Of a DNA stretch of 64,000 bases, positions 1 to 12,334 are shown in pieces. This stretch comes from Valencia hispanica (lineage: Eukaryota; Chordata; Actinopteri; Cyprinodontiformes; Valenciidae). Numbering within the stretch: position 1 is the stretch's first letter; every line of letters begins with the position of its first letter. The notes under the pieces are model-generated. The model made no database searches. It worked only from the letters and a program-made list of their open reading frames with translations, and was not told where the DNA came from. The position numbers and the translations under genes were made by a program. The stretch spans positions 41,432,001 to 41,496,000 of the forward strand of contig OY747701.1 in NCBI GenBank assembly GCA_963556495.2, given 5' to 3'.

Positions 1-618
1 GACCATTAGTGGCTGAACATTCTCCTTCAAGAGTATCAGGAGAAAGCAGAATTCATTATTCCATCAATTTTGGCAATTGTTTAGGTTCTGAAGAAGCAGT
101 GGCCCCAGAACATCACCCTCCAACCACCAAGTTTGACTGTTGATATGATGTTCTTTTCCTGAAATACAGCCTAAAATTTACTGCAGATTTAAATGGACAC
201 ACACAGTCCACAAAGTTACAAGCTTGTTTTATCAGTCCGCAGAATATTTTGCAAGAGTAATGTAGTTTATCAATGTTTCATGGTTAAAAGGAAAGGTGGG
301 ATTAGTGATCTGCAGTGGTCTTCATTTTGGACCTCTCCCCCTGAATGCCATTCTAAGCCAACCTTTTTGTTATGGTTGAATCATGAACACTGAACCTAAC
401 TGAGGCAGTTGAGGTCTACAGCACTTTAGAAGTTGTGACAGGTTCTATTCACATTCACATCTATTCACATAGGGCCAGGTTGGTTTGGAGGGATTTCTCC
501 CAGTAACGTTTTGTATCTCGATAAATTAAATCTTCTGTTAAAATTTGTTAAATGACATGAAACATCTAAAATTGCAAAAACAGAACAAATCATTCAGTGG
601 GCAAATACTTTTTAAGCA
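1..618 (-). mobile_element. Tc1/mariner-type transposon relic, partial
   Basis: Degenerate remnant of a fish Tc1-like DNA transposon in antisense orientation, cut by the window start. Antisense transposase landmarks survive: GGCTGAACATTCTCCTTCA, a GATATGATGTTCTTTTCCTG segment and TCATGAACACTGAACCTAAC near 382. The terminal region GTGGGCAAATACTTTTT is at 598-614. No open frame remains. A second relic that appears to belong to the same family is at 34218-35139. The family assignment rests on recognition of these landmarks, not on an alignment. Confidence 0.6.
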
Positions 619-3600
619 AATATATTAAAAAGTTATTTTAAAAAAATGGTTTAGTGTTCCTGAAATCTTCTACAAATTTGATCAAGTGCTCATAGTTAGG
701 TAAATGTCTTTGTCTGGACTAGCTATGAGCTGGTATTAGATTCTCACAGTATGAAAACTTTGAGTAATGGGTTTTAATGCTTTATGGTATCTCCACAAAA
801 ACTGTATATGTGGGAATTGGGGAGGAGTCAGCCAACTAACCACCAGGGTGCAGCAACAGGTGCTTTAAGCCTTAGGATAATAGAAAATCCAAGATTTTTT
901 AAAGCTTAATGTACCAGAACCATCTTTCTGTCTTCTGTGTCATTGTGTCTAGTCACCAGAAAGGGAAAAATGCTAAGGAATTATTCCAAAATCTGAGATT
1001 TATATATCTGGGTTAAAAACGTATATAAATACTAATTGTTTTGTATTGTTTTTAATGTCTGTAGAAAAAGAGAGAAGCTGAAATAAAAGTCTTTATAAAA
1101 CATGTTATCTAGCATCAATACATTTTGTCAAAAAGTATATTTGTAGTGGCAATGAAACAAAAAATATTAACAGTTTTAGATTTAAAAGTGTCATTCATGC
1201 ATCTTCTTTCTCGCTAAAACTAAAAGCATGGATGTACTTCTACCACCACATAAATCCAGACACTACTTTTCTCAATGTCTCTGAAGGGTGCATCTGTGGG
1301 TGTGATGAATGGACAGGTGTGGAGATGAGTGGGAGGACAAAAAACAGAAAAAAAAGAGATGGATTCTTTAAACGATGAAGAGACTCAGCAACATCAAACA
1401 TAGTTTCTGTGTTTCTATAGCTGGTCCTCGACTTGGCATATTTCTGGTGTATTTCTGCATGCATAGCAGCAAAGGAGGAGAGTGTCTCTGTAACAATGCT
1501 CCATATTGCCCCTTTGGGATGCAAAGTCCTAATGTGAGCTGGCCTTTAGCTCCCAACCTCCGATCAATGTCACCGATCAATGATTACATGCATGTTAAAT
1601 AATAATCACAAGTCAACTATCAATGGCCACCTCGACTGCACTATTACCACACCCAGCTTCCCGCACATAAAATTATATTTTTAATGACCAGAGGTGCACA
1701 TTAATATGCACACACTTTGAGTTAAAAAACACAATCTTAACCTGTTGTCGTAAAGACAGTTGTTTATTCTGTACCAGTGTCTGGAAAAACACAGGTGTAT
1801 AACATTAAGCAGTACAAACTCATTAACCAGATACTCCTCATGCGATGCTTGTTAGATTCAAACATCCTGCAGACTGTCACACATAGTCCAAGAGAGGAGT
1901 GAAACCAAAGGAACCTGGTCACGGACATTAAAAACCAGATGAAACAAACAAAAGCGATGATGCTCAGATGGACGAAATGAGTCAACATTTACACAAAGAT
2001 TTGCGCATTAACACACACAAACAAAATCAAATACACATGGCTGAATCTATGGAGGGTAATACATATATCAGTATGCAGGACGAGAGCCGTCAGCAGGCTG
2101 AATTCTTGGGGATCAATAGAAAGCTCAGTCTATCATGTTTTTGGGTTAAGATCAGCTGTTGTCAGTGTGCTTTTATTCCGTGCAGCTTAATTATTGTTTG
2201 CTGGCCAGGTGGATGTAAAGAAACAAAGAGGTAGATGAATTTATGAACAAAAAATGAGTGAGGTAAAATTATACTCAAAATTTTCTTTCCATATAAAACT
2301 GTGGTGAAGATGTTGGCTTATTTTGGTGAATAATTTTCGACCAACTATTAAGTAAATGTAATTTTCATTATATGTACATGTCATAGCTTCAGGTGACAAG
2401 CCAGTAAAGGACGAATAGGCTATTGAAAAAATCCATTAAAAAAACAATTCCAATTATTCTGTACTGTTTATCTTAAGTAAGGACCCTCCTTATGGGCAGC
2501 CAGTACTGAGCAGAATGAAGTGATATGGAAATTTAATGAGTTTCTCATTGTTTTTATTAGTGTAGAGTTTAAGCTGATAGACATGGCTTCTGCCTGAGCC
2601 GTGACCTGTTGTACACTCACAAGTAAAACAGCAGACTTTAATGAGCACAAGCACATACGGCTGTTAAAGTGTACATGTTAACATGGAACTAACACACATA
2701 TAAACGAGGGAAAAGCATAAGCACACACAATTACACTATAACACACAGGTGCCTCCTGTTTCCCATGGCCAGTTTAGCTTTCTTTACATGTGGGGCACGT
2801 TTGCTAACATTTCTTAAGGCTTGGCTTCATTAATGCAGACGATTAGCATCCTGTGAATTAATTAGTGTCAGTGCCCTTCAAAATGCTAATGCTAGCATTC
2901 TGTTGTCTTGGAGTGCAGTTAGAGTCTGGGCAGAGATACTGAGTTGTTACTGTATATGGACGTCAGTCGTGACAATTTCAAAAAACTTCCTGCAGAGTTT
3001 AGAAGCCTGTCATTAAAATCAAGTTAAAGTACAATTAGGCTTTAGAAAGGGGAGGGGGCTAGTGTTTGTATGGATGCCAAAAAAGACTGAGCCGTCAAAG
3101 ACTGAGGCCTCCATAAATGGGGTGCCCGCACTAACCACAATGCTACACGACAGCCGATCTGAAGTTTGTTATTATTCTAACCACATAGAGAAGACACACT
3201 TAAAATTTGTTAAAATCAAAAGACTTCTCTAAGTAAACAGAGTATGATTGAAGTGTTTGAGGACTGGACCAAGCGTCTTTTTTTTTTTTGAAAGCCAAAA
3301 AATGGTTACTCTAATTTACTTATTAATTTGTGTGTAGATGCTTGCTTTGTTTATAAGCACAGATGATGACCAACAAAAAAAAAAAGGTCCAACCTCACCC
3401 ATTGAAAGCCCTTGCAGTACATTCTCCCATTTAAACACATTGTATTGACAGCTTCCCCCTTGTAATTAAAGAGTACTGAAGAGCTGGCTGGCTTCCAAGA
3501 CTAAGTTCAAAAGACAGGTCATGGGAGGAAGAAGGTGTGTGTGTGTGACGGAGTGCGTGTGCATTAGTCAGCTGTCGATGCAGCTGGACACATCAGAGAT

Positions 3601-4090
3601 GGGCCTTTATCGACAGATTCGGGAGCCTAATGATTTTACTTTATTTAACAGGCATCTGAAGAGACGACTATGCTAATTATAAAAGGGATTGCCACTTTGT
3701 TTGGGGGTTGAATTCAGATTGAACATGTCTGTGCGTGTTTGTACTACATCCAATGTGAGTGTGCATGCATAAAATATGTGTGTGGGCGTGTGCTGCACTT
3801 GTGACAATTGGAGTATGACAAGACAAATGTGGGTGGCAGTAACAGTGGAAGTGGCAAACTTGAGAGCAAAAAAAACAAAAAAACACACCCCCTTATGTGT
3901 AAGCACACTTCATCAAACATGCACAGGAGTGTTGCTGTGTTTGTATGCATGGTTTTGAAATCAGGCTCTTGTGTTTCATCCTAAATGAGCCCCATGGGAA
4001 CAGACAAGATTCCTGGGATTAACTCGCTTTCACCAGACAGACATCAGTGTGCAGAGAGAAAAAAACAGCTAAGAGTGAATAGTTCCAAAC
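619..4090. other. Intron downstream of the last exon, no gene seen
   Basis: Non-coding intron sequence of esrrg. I see no exon, RNA gene or assignable mobile element. It includes poly-A/T runs, a short GT run near 3537-3548 and an AT-rich block at about 2836-2912 with clustered homeodomain-type cores (CATTAATG, AATTAATTAG, two GCTAATGCTAGC-like motifs). The short open frames here are not supported as genes. Confidence 0.6.
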
Positions 4091-4253
4091 CTGAGTTAGC
4101 CAGAGCAATGGCCTTGAGAGTGACGAATTCTTCCTTCTCCAGCTTCATAGATTTATATTTCTTTACCAGCTGAAGAATGGCGTTGTTCAGGTCCAGAAGG
4201 CCAGCTAGTTTTGACTGGTCCTCGTCCATTATGTAGTCCTCAGCATACACCAG
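4091..4253 (-). CDS. esrrg: Estrogen-related receptor gamma, mid ligand-binding-domain exon (last in window)
   Basis: A 163-base exon carries residues 304-357 plus the first base of codon 358. The acceptor is an 11-T tract then AG, and the donor is CTCAG before GTTTGG. It encodes [20 protein letters not shown] and [19 protein letters not shown], the gamma form of the middle ligand-binding-domain helices. The reading frame entering the next exon expects the conserved continuation Asp-Ser-Met. No matching exon is found between here and position 1 on the minus strand. About 80 residues, including the AF-2 helix and the stop, are therefore outside the window. The open frame continuing past 4091 (Gly-Leu-Glu-Leu and so on) is intron read-through. 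Confidence 0.95.
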
Positions 4254-4344
4254 CTAAAAAAAAAAAGAGCAACGAAAAAATTACAAATTAGATGTGACTC
4301 TGTAAAATTCATGAGAGCAAGAAGAAAACAGTGATGCCACCTAC

Positions 4345-4451
4345 TTTGTCTTCAAAGGAGAGTGAGCGGTACACAACACGCAAAATCAAGATCTCCATCC
4401 ATGCACTCTGCAGTAGACTCATCTGGTCTGCCAATGACAGTGTGGAGAAAC
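4345..4451 (-). CDS. esrrg: Estrogen-related receptor gamma, nuclear receptor signature exon
   Basis: A 107-base exon encodes residues 269-303, with the second and third bases of Gly268 at its start. It opens after a strong polypyrimidine tract and CTCCAG. It contains the nuclear receptor ligand-binding-domain signature [20 protein letters not shown] (helices 3 to 5). The exon ends in phase 0 at GACAAA before GTAGGT. Position 292 is Arg (LILRVVYR), where human gamma has Gly. Residue 303 is Lys, as in human beta, where human gamma has Glu. It is separated from the upstream exon by a 29.2-kb intron and from the next by only 91 bases. A short relic of an interspersed repeat begins about 40 bases upstream of the acceptor, so the branch region abuts mobile DNA. 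Confidence 0.95.
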
Positions 4452-4490
4452 CTGGAGAAAAGTGAGACAGGTAGAAAGAACATAAGCAAG

Positions 4491-4583
4491 GGTAATTACC
4501 TCCACCAAGGAGGTAATGTTTTCGCCAGGGTTGAGCTACCTTGGCGGAGGTCTGCGCTCTTAGAGGGCTTTTCTAGTTTCTTA
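4491..4583. repeat. Short interspersed-repeat relic beside exon acceptor
   Basis: The segment has facing inverted motifs ACCTCCACCAAGGAGGT and CTTGGCGGAGGTCTGCGCTC, which recur in teleost genomes in a longer element. What remains here looks like the fused ends of an internally deleted copy. It starts about 40 bases upstream of the 4451 exon acceptor. Class not assigned. Confidence 0.4.
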
Positions 4584-5869
4584 ATTTCTAAGCCATTTTC
4601 AATCAAATGCACAATTTGGAGGTTTTGTGCCTTTTGAATTGTAACAAACTCGTTATTTTTCTGAACATACACTAAATGACGCTTAATGGATGCTTTTGGG
4701 AAGAGAGCAAAAACACACCGTACAGCACTTTTTAGAAAATAAGGCTTTTTTAAAAATATTAAAAAGTACTCTTAAGACAGGATTACCTTTTACTTATTAG
4801 TAATACTGTTATAGTGAGTAACTATATCTACAGATTACATAAGTTATCAAAAGTTAACCTACAAAGTACTGAAGTTAATCAAAAGACAAGATAAAAGGGT
4901 CAAGCTCAACTCCTTTCTATCCTTCTGTTTTACCCTTCATCCATTAACTTGACCAGAATCCTTCTTCCCGCACTCCTCCTCCACTTCCTCTGTCCCCTTC
5001 GCTCAGGGCTATTCCCTGGGGGATGGTAAGCCTTATCTCAGCCTGCCACAGCCTCCATGGATCAATGCTGGCCATCACTGAGGCGCTGCTCAAAACACAC
5101 ACTAATTGCTGCTACGGCCTTAAAACTGCTGGTTTCTTTAGTGGTCAATCCATGTCCTTTCATTTGGAGATCTGTCTTTTTCTCCACAGTCTGTGCCTTT
5201 ATATCTGAATCTGTCTTTCTACGACTAATCTCGTCTGTTTGGTTCTTTTTTTTTTCTTGCTCCATCTTCATGCATCTTGTCAGTTTCTTTCCCAGTGTGT
5301 GTTGATCCTTAGGTTTTCACATTTTTTAGATAATTGTCTTACTTTTGCGTGATAGACTCATAGTTATCCGTCTTTTCCTTTCTATTTCTCCTTAATGGAA
5401 CACCTGCCCACTCACACCTCTCCTCACAGCTGTCCCTTCCTCACACACCTGTCCATTCACACCTGCCTGTCTGCCTACATGGCTGCGTTTTCATGAGCGC
5501 AAACCTTCATAGAGAATGCAGCGACAGTGGACCATGAGAGCACACCTGTCAGACCTCATTGCAGAGCCACTTCCCCCCAGTTTGTTCATTTGTGTGTATG
5601 TGTGTGTTGGGAAAGAGCTTCCTGCCAAGAAAACAGGCAGATGAGAAGGCAAATGTAACTTTAGCAACATCTGTTGCCATGGGCCTCCTCTTGAGATGCT
5701 GGATATATGAGGGGGAATTTGTGACTGTGTATTAGGGGCGGGCTCTTCATTAAGACGGGGCTGCAAGCTGGTGTTGACTGTAATGTTCTTTCATTTTGTG
5801 CAACTTTCAATTGTAAATATCTTCAACAAATATTTCCTTAAAAAATATACAATACACGCACAAGCAACA

Positions 5870-7036
5870 TACAGTGCCTTTTCACACTTACTCACATTAT
5901 AATCATAAACGTTTTTTTTTTTACATTTGTATTTGTTTGTGGTAGACCAACACAAAGTAAAGCTTTAAAAAGCACAGTGTGCCCGTCTATTCAGCCCCTT
6001 TTACTCGTTTACTATTAAATAAAATCCAGTCCAACCTATTGCCTTTAGAAAACACCTAATTAATAAATAGAGACCACCTAATCTCAATATAAATTCAGCT
6101 CTTCTGTAAAGGCCTCAGAGGTCTGCTAGTGAACAAAAAGCATCATGAAAACCTAGAGACTCACCAGAGAGATCAGGGATAAAGTTGCGAAGATGTTGAA
6201 AGCAGGGTTAGGTTATAAAACAACATCCAAAATTTACAACATCTCTAAAAGGACTGCTCAGTTCATTATTTAAAGATTGAACAAGTATGGCTTAACTGAC
6301 AACCTAGCAAGAAACTGACACAAAAAACACTTTGTGAAACAGCAAAGAAGCTTATGGCAGCACTGCAAGAGCCGCAGGAGTCCATAGGTCGGACATTTGT
6401 TGACAAAAATACGATCTTTTGTTCTTTCCAGGACACATCACACATGTGGAAGAAGGTGTTCTCATCAGATGAGACCCATGATTAACCTCTTGGCCTACAA
6501 GCCAAACACCCTGAATACACCATGGGAAGATAAGTGGAACTAAATAAAAGGGAATCCTGTAAGAAAACCAAATAGTTACCATAAAAGACTTGAGGCTAGG
6601 GCACAGGTTCACCCTCAAGCAGGACAGCGACCCAAAACATACCACTGCAGCTTCAATAAGATAGTTTAAATTAAACCATATTCAAGGCCCCAGACCTAAA
6701 TCTGATAAAGAATCTGGAGCAATACTTTAAAACTGATGTTCACATGCAGTATTCTCTCCATGCAAAATAACTAAAATTTAGCTAGTTTGCAAGAAAGTGT
6801 GGATCAATCTCTACAACTGAGACACATCCCAAATACTAAATGCAAATACAGTTCACACTTTTCATATTTTTATTTAACCAATTTTGAAACTCGTGTCATT
6901 TTCCTTCAGCTACACATTTTTATGTTAGGGGGGTTCTAGCAGACACAAATAATAATAACATATGTAAATGTGTTCTGGATGTTAAAACATGAAATGTGAA
7001 AATCTTCAAGGGTATTCATACCATTGAAAGGCATGA
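5870..7036 (+). mobile_element. Tc1-like DNA transposon relic
   Basis: A roughly 1.17-kb degenerate Tc1-like element in sense orientation. The left end ACAGTGCCTTTTCACAC (5871) and the right end near 7010-7035 (GGTATTCATACCATTGAAAGG) resemble decayed inverted termini. Between them lie recognisable transposase-gene segments: AAAGGCCTCAGAGGT, GGGATAAAGTTGCGAAGATG, GCAGGGTTAGGTTATAAAAC, ATGTGGAAGAAGGTG and CAGATGAGACC, then the late motif CAGGACAGCGACCCAAAACAT, which covers the catalytic-Asp region. Frameshifts and deletions leave no usable frame. Confidence 0.75.
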
Positions 7037-7265
7037 CACATGGAAATGGTTCAAATGTTTAAGACACTCAAACAGCATAGAAAGGGGAGCATTATTGTTT
7101 GTAAACAGAACCTTCTTTTGACTTAATGAAATCATCAGCAGAGTTGATCAACATTTTTTTTCTTCTACACCTAAACATTGACACATTCATAGCAGCAGAT
7201 GTCTTCTGGAGTTTAATTACGTTATTCATTCTGGTCAAGAGAATGAGAATGAATCTGTTCTGACC

Positions 7266-7775
7266 TACCCTAATTTCCGGACTATTGAGTCTTGAGTATG
7301 AGCCGCACCCACTAAATTTAAAAAGAAAAAAATTGTAGCTGCAGGTGTCGTTGTTGGAACATGAGATATTTACACAGAAAGGCTTTTTAAACTTTTAATT
7401 AAATATGTAACATACACAAATACGTACCGTAAAGGATTTTTTCTGAACAGAGCCTGGTTAAAAACAACAACAAAATACTGGTATACAGTAGTAGCCTACG
7501 GGGAAACGTCATTGATCGCCATGTTCATCTTTCTCCTGTGTACTAAAACCACAAAAGTCGTCTTCTTCGGTGTCGGAACTGAACAGCCTCACTGTAATTT
7601 ATTCACACCTCTATGTGTGTAATTTCATTGTTTCTGATGTGGTGAGGCTAAATGTTTTGGTGGCACGAAGCTCGCGAGCCCGTAAAATCCATAAACTAGC
7701 CGCATAATTGTTTAAGCCGCAGTCTTCAAAGTGTGTTGGGGGAAAAAAGCAGCTTTTAGTCCGAAAATTACGGTG
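7266..7775. mobile_element. MITE with TACC/CGGACTA inverted termini
   Basis: A roughly 510-bp non-coding element with imperfect terminal inverted repeats. The left end is ACCCTAATTTCCGGACTATT. The right end, read on the opposite strand, is ACCGTAATTTTCGGACTAAA. Internal AGCCGC motifs recur near both ends. There is no coding capacity. This matches a widespread vertebrate MITE type with a TACCGTA-like terminus. The superfamily is not determined from this copy. Confidence 0.6.
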
Positions 7776-9980
7776 AAATCCAGTAAAAAGAAGATGCAAA
7801 TGAAGGGTTAAAAGGATTCTATGTCAGCTGTCGACTGTTTTTAACCAGGCAGATTTTAAAAGATTCCAGACCAACTCCTGTTTTTTATCCATCACTAAAT
7901 GGCTTTTACCAAAGGGTGGTTGGTATCCGAGGCCCCTGTTATGACAACAACTTAATACACAAAGTAAACTATGCAGCTTATGCTAGGAACAAAAATAGTT
8001 TACATCATCAAAAATTATCTGCATGATAAGTTGGTATATGAATGCAGTCATTGACAAACAGATCCCTCCTAATTACAAATAAAGTGCACACCTATTCGCA
8101 CTCACATACACACACATAGCATGCAAATAAAGACCAATAATTAAAACCCTGTAATTAATTTATTGAGCTGAAAGTGCAGCTTTTCTTTTTGAGGCACATC
8201 AATGATTTTTTTTTTATCAGGATGAGGTCTTTTTGTCTTGTGTGCAACTATTCTGCGCATTTTAATAAATAAAAGTAATAAATAAAACTACACTGTCAGA
8301 GTGCTGGCTTGTTATATTTTTCTCCATAGTCTGTCTATATACACAAGATCCCCATGCATGAGTCTTTGCATGTGCACACCTGTGTGTGTGTGTGTGTGTG
8401 TGTTTGCTTCTCCCTCTCTCTGCCTCAACAGCCTGTCTGCGCCGTTCAGCCATCCAATGCCTCTTATCTGTCTGATTAATAGGCGGCCGGCTTCAGGACA
8501 AATTAATTAACAGATAACACCATCTCTCCCTTCTTCTCTTCCACCCTTCCTCCCCTCCTTCTCATGAAGCGATCGATACAGCAGAAGAAAAGAAACATCA
8601 ATGGGAATTTAGTGCTGATGATGGAGAGAGAGTGGTATTGATGGAGGGAGAGAAAGTATGAGAGAGAGAGATGGAGGAGAGAAGAAAGTAAATGTGGGGA
8701 GAGGTGGTAGGAGGTGAGCTGATGGTGGAGGTGGGAGGAGTGGAGACCTTTCTTTCATACCTGTGATTTCAATTGACAAAAGAGGGTTCCTTATTTGGCT
8801 CTAATTACGTTTCCTTTCTGCCCATTTTTGATAAGGCTTCTCATGCTGACTGAGGAGGTGTGGATGTTGTAATGTGTTCTGCAAGCTGCTTCAAAGTTAT
8901 GCTTAGTTGCTTAGTAGAATGTGGAGCAATGTACATTAAAATGACTAAATATTTGCTCAGAAACATCTATTAGAACAGGTCCATGTAGGTGCAGGCAATT
9001 ATGGGTCCATCTGTAAGCATAAACAGAATAACTTTTTGTTTGTTTTGTTGAGGTTTCGTGTATTTTTACCACGAGTCCACAACAGTGTGTGTGGGTGTGA
9101 GCATATACATGTGTGCGTTTCTCTGACAGAAAGAGGCTATGGTGCAGTCATGCAAACTTAACCTCCTCTGCTTGCTCTTGTGCTCTCTTTCTCTTTTCTT
9201 TTCACTTTTCTCCATCAGATAGCCACATGAAAACAAACACACACACACACAAAGAAACACACGTTGATTCCCCAGCCACCCTGCGGCCTGTTTGTCTGCC
9301 AAATGAGTCCTGACTGCACGTTTACACCGGAGACCGCACAACAGCCTGGCTCAGACACACACACACCTACAGGATAGCCCTGTCTCACGCTCCAGTTGCC
9401 TCGAAGATGCACACAAACACACATTTCTCGGAGCCCTATATTTGTTTTTGTGTGGTTACAGGGCAAATGGGAACCAGTGAGAAGCGACTGATGCTCATGA
9501 ACACGTAAATGCGATTCAGTGTATGTATGATCGTGCTATACTTGTGTGTGGTAACTGTTGCATCAACAAAAACAATTGTGTGTGTGTCTGTGTGTGTGTA
9601 GCATAATGAGACAGGTGTTATGATGGTGCTCTGATCACTGTTATTAACACATAGCAACCCTGCTATGATACAACTAGCACATTTCTGGGTGGCATTTTGA
9701 CCTTTATTTTAAGACAAAGCAATCAGGAGGACGTTGATGTCTACACCCAGCTAGTGTTCAGTTCTTTATTGCGGTTCTCATCATATAGAAAAGAAAATGA
9801 ATTAATTACAACAAAAATTGGCTTTGTTCTACTTACTGAAGAAATAATGTCAATAAGATTTGTTTTTAGCTGAAGAAATGTTAGGACACCAGGAGCCCGA
9901 CTAGCTAGTCTTACACTCTAAAGTTGAAGTAACTTCAGTGAGAGGCTTCTTGTAGCCGTCTTAGAGCCACTGATTTTGCC
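7776..9980. other. Intron segment, simple repeats only
   Basis: Intron of esrrg with no exon seen. It holds a GT run (8381-8403), a CT-rich then GA-rich strand switch (8520-8760), CA/GT-rich tracts at 9235-9420 and 9575-9600, and a homeodomain/GATA-rich block at about 8455-8520. Confidence 0.55.
8381..8403. repeat. GT dinucleotide microsatellite
   Basis: About 11 uninterrupted TG units. Confidence 0.9.
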
Positions 9981-9989
9981 CCTGTGCTC

Positions 9990-10706
9990 ACTCACTTTCA
10001 GCTGTTAAATGTTTTTAAGGGTTTATTGTATGCACAACCTGTTTAAAGTCTCAAAGGGCATCTCAAGATCTGGGCTTTTTCTCAGTCCAGGATTTTCCTT
10101 TACTTTCAGGCACTTCTCGGTGGCTTTACCGGTATGTTTTAGGCCATTTTGATGATGCAGAGTCTGGTTTTCCTCCACCTTAATTTTTTTCTAAAGATGC
10201 TCACACTTTTCGGTCACCCTCTGATGGTAGAACTCATGGTAGTTTCTATGGTGGTGAGTTGGTTTAGTCTGGCCTGTGTTATTCTTGGACAGCAAAAGTT
10301 TCCCCCTGACACCCCTCCCATGATTTCTGATTTTAGAAGCATGTACTTTTACATCAATATCTTCACTCTAACTTCAGTAGGCAGAAGCATACCAAATTAA
10401 ATGTCTGAGGTTTAAACAGGTCAAACCTCCTTCAAAGTGCTAAGTCTTGTTGTTCTCATCATGTGCATCTTCATGTGTGTTTATCCATTTGAAGTCGGAA
10501 CGAAAGTGGGGATGTCTTGTTTTATTCTTTAGCAGATGCTTTTTAGTTTTATTTTATAGAAAAATGTAATGTCCTAATCTTCAGTTTTAATTATTTATTT
10601 ACAAAAATAGATGTTTTTCAGCATTGTTAATTGCAAACTGATATTAAATCCCACAAAAATGCACAGGCTTTCATAGGGTATACAAATTTTTTCACAGACT
10701 GTATGA
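9990..10706. mobile_element. Possible DNA-transposon relic, unassigned
   Basis: The segment ends with GGTATACAAATTTTTTCACAG then ACTGTA, resembling the terminal sequence of Tc1-type fish elements. The preceding sequence has the mixed, frame-broken look of an old element. No matching left terminus was found, so both boundaries are tentative and the call is weak. Confidence 0.3.
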
Positions 10707-11014
10707 GTATAAAAAACTATTTCCCATCATTTGGACAGTTTTGTCTCAACGGTTTTAGCATAATGTATTCATGGTGCTCCACGGTGGATAATACCTCTAT
10801 AAGGATATCATACATTTTTGAAAATTGTGTGCACATGGCCGACATGCTGCCGGCAGAGAAGCAGGTCAAATCAGTGCTGCTGGGCTACATCTAATCAAAA
10901 TGAGCCAACTTTCAACTTAATCCCACTGTGAGACTGTAGGTTAGATAAAATAGGCCAACATCACTGAGGCAAGCTAAGAACTATATGTATTACTGGAATT
11001 TGAACCGTCTAAAG

Positions 11015-11654
11015 CAGTGGTCCCCAACCTTTTTTTTGCCACGGACCGGTTTAATATCAGACAATATTTTCACAGAACGGCCTTTAAGGTGTGGCGGATA
11101 AATGATAACGGACGGTATTAAAATGGGTTATTTTAAAAATTCTAACAATAGACGTAAATCCAATGTGTAATCGCAGCTTTATTAACAGCGTCCTCCTAAC
11201 ATCGAGCAGACAACATAACACGAGTAACATTCATAGACTGTATAATTACCTAGTAGTAACACTCAGCCCCCTAACGCTCTCTGGCCGCCATGGTAACATG
11301 TAAACATACCTTTAATAATTCGAGATTTACCACAAAAACAAATAAACAAACAAAGTGCATGAAAAATCTAACTCACCACAACGCTGAATCAGTGAGAGCC
11401 TTGGGCTTTTCCCCTTTCCAGAGAAACCTTTGTTTTCTATCCATCTTGCTACCTTGTGGGATTACGTGTGGTTAAGACTGAGCTATGTAACGGGGATATC
11501 CAGTTATTTTTCAAAATAAAACAGCGGTCACCCTCAGATAATACATAAAACGGAAATACTGGAAGTTATTTATTCTTTATGTGTGGCTCGCGGCCCGGTA
11601 CCACATGACCCACGGCCCGGTACCGGTCCGCGGCCCGGGGGTTGGGGACCACTG
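11015..11654. mobile_element. Non-autonomous hAT transposon (MITE) with intact 8-bp target duplication
   Basis: A 640-bp element bounded by perfect 15-bp inverted termini, CAGTGGTCCCCAACC at 11015 and its reverse complement ending at 11654. The similarity extends inward imperfectly (GCCACGGACCGGT versus GCCGCGGACCGGT). The flanks are the identical 8-bp direct repeat GTCTAAAG at 11007-11014 and 11655-11662. An 8-bp duplication and CAGNG-type ends are diagnostic of the hAT superfamily. There is no transposase frame, so mobilisation would need an enzyme in trans. The intact duplication suggests a younger insertion than the surrounding Tc1 relics. Confidence 0.93.
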
Positions 11655-12334
11655 GTCTAAAGCTAAAAAAATGTATATTTCATTAGATCAGACAATATAA
11701 ATGAGTTGGTAACAGTCTGGAAAAGTTGGTGGTAGCTGGTTTGTTTATATTTCCAACAGAGTGAAGTACTGCCATAGTTTGTAATGCAAATATGTTGACA
11801 TCAATATATTTAGTTGAAATATTATTTCTAAATGTATATTGTTTTTTAATTTAAATATTTTTCAGCAAAAGTTCCAAGTGTCCAGACTCCAGTCTGGAGC
11901 CAAATGTACTGGGTTTTACAAGTTTTTGTTGTTGTTGTTTTTTTTTACAGTTTTCAAAGGCCAAAGTGGAAACACTTCAGGTTAAGGGATGATAAACAAA
12001 GGTTTGAACACTCTTTAGGGGCTTGTTAAGAACAGCAGCAGCACAAATGCCATGCATGTGTAGCTATAGAGACTGACCAGGGAGCTACTGATGAGCCAGG
12101 AAAAAAAGCTTCATAAAGCTTTTTTAAAGCTCCTGAATGCAATCTGAGGTTAGACAAGTTGCCATCTATGTATTCCCATGTTCACCTTTTAATGAACATT
12201 TGACTGATTAACGCTGTAACTGCATGTGCTAATGTGCAGAAGCACATATCATTTGGACTTCATCCCGTTATAATCACATTTAATTGTGCAGCTTAAGTTT
12301 CAGGGAAAAGACACAGGAAAGACCTAGAGGTTAT

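Noticed and set aside
4044..4090. Extension of the ligand-binding-domain frame past the 4091 donor
   Set aside because: The codons after CTCAG diverge from the family at exactly the GT donor, so this is intron.
9698..9706. TGACCTTTA as an ERR response element
   Set aside because: About two such matches are expected by chance in the window, and the context shows no supporting motif.
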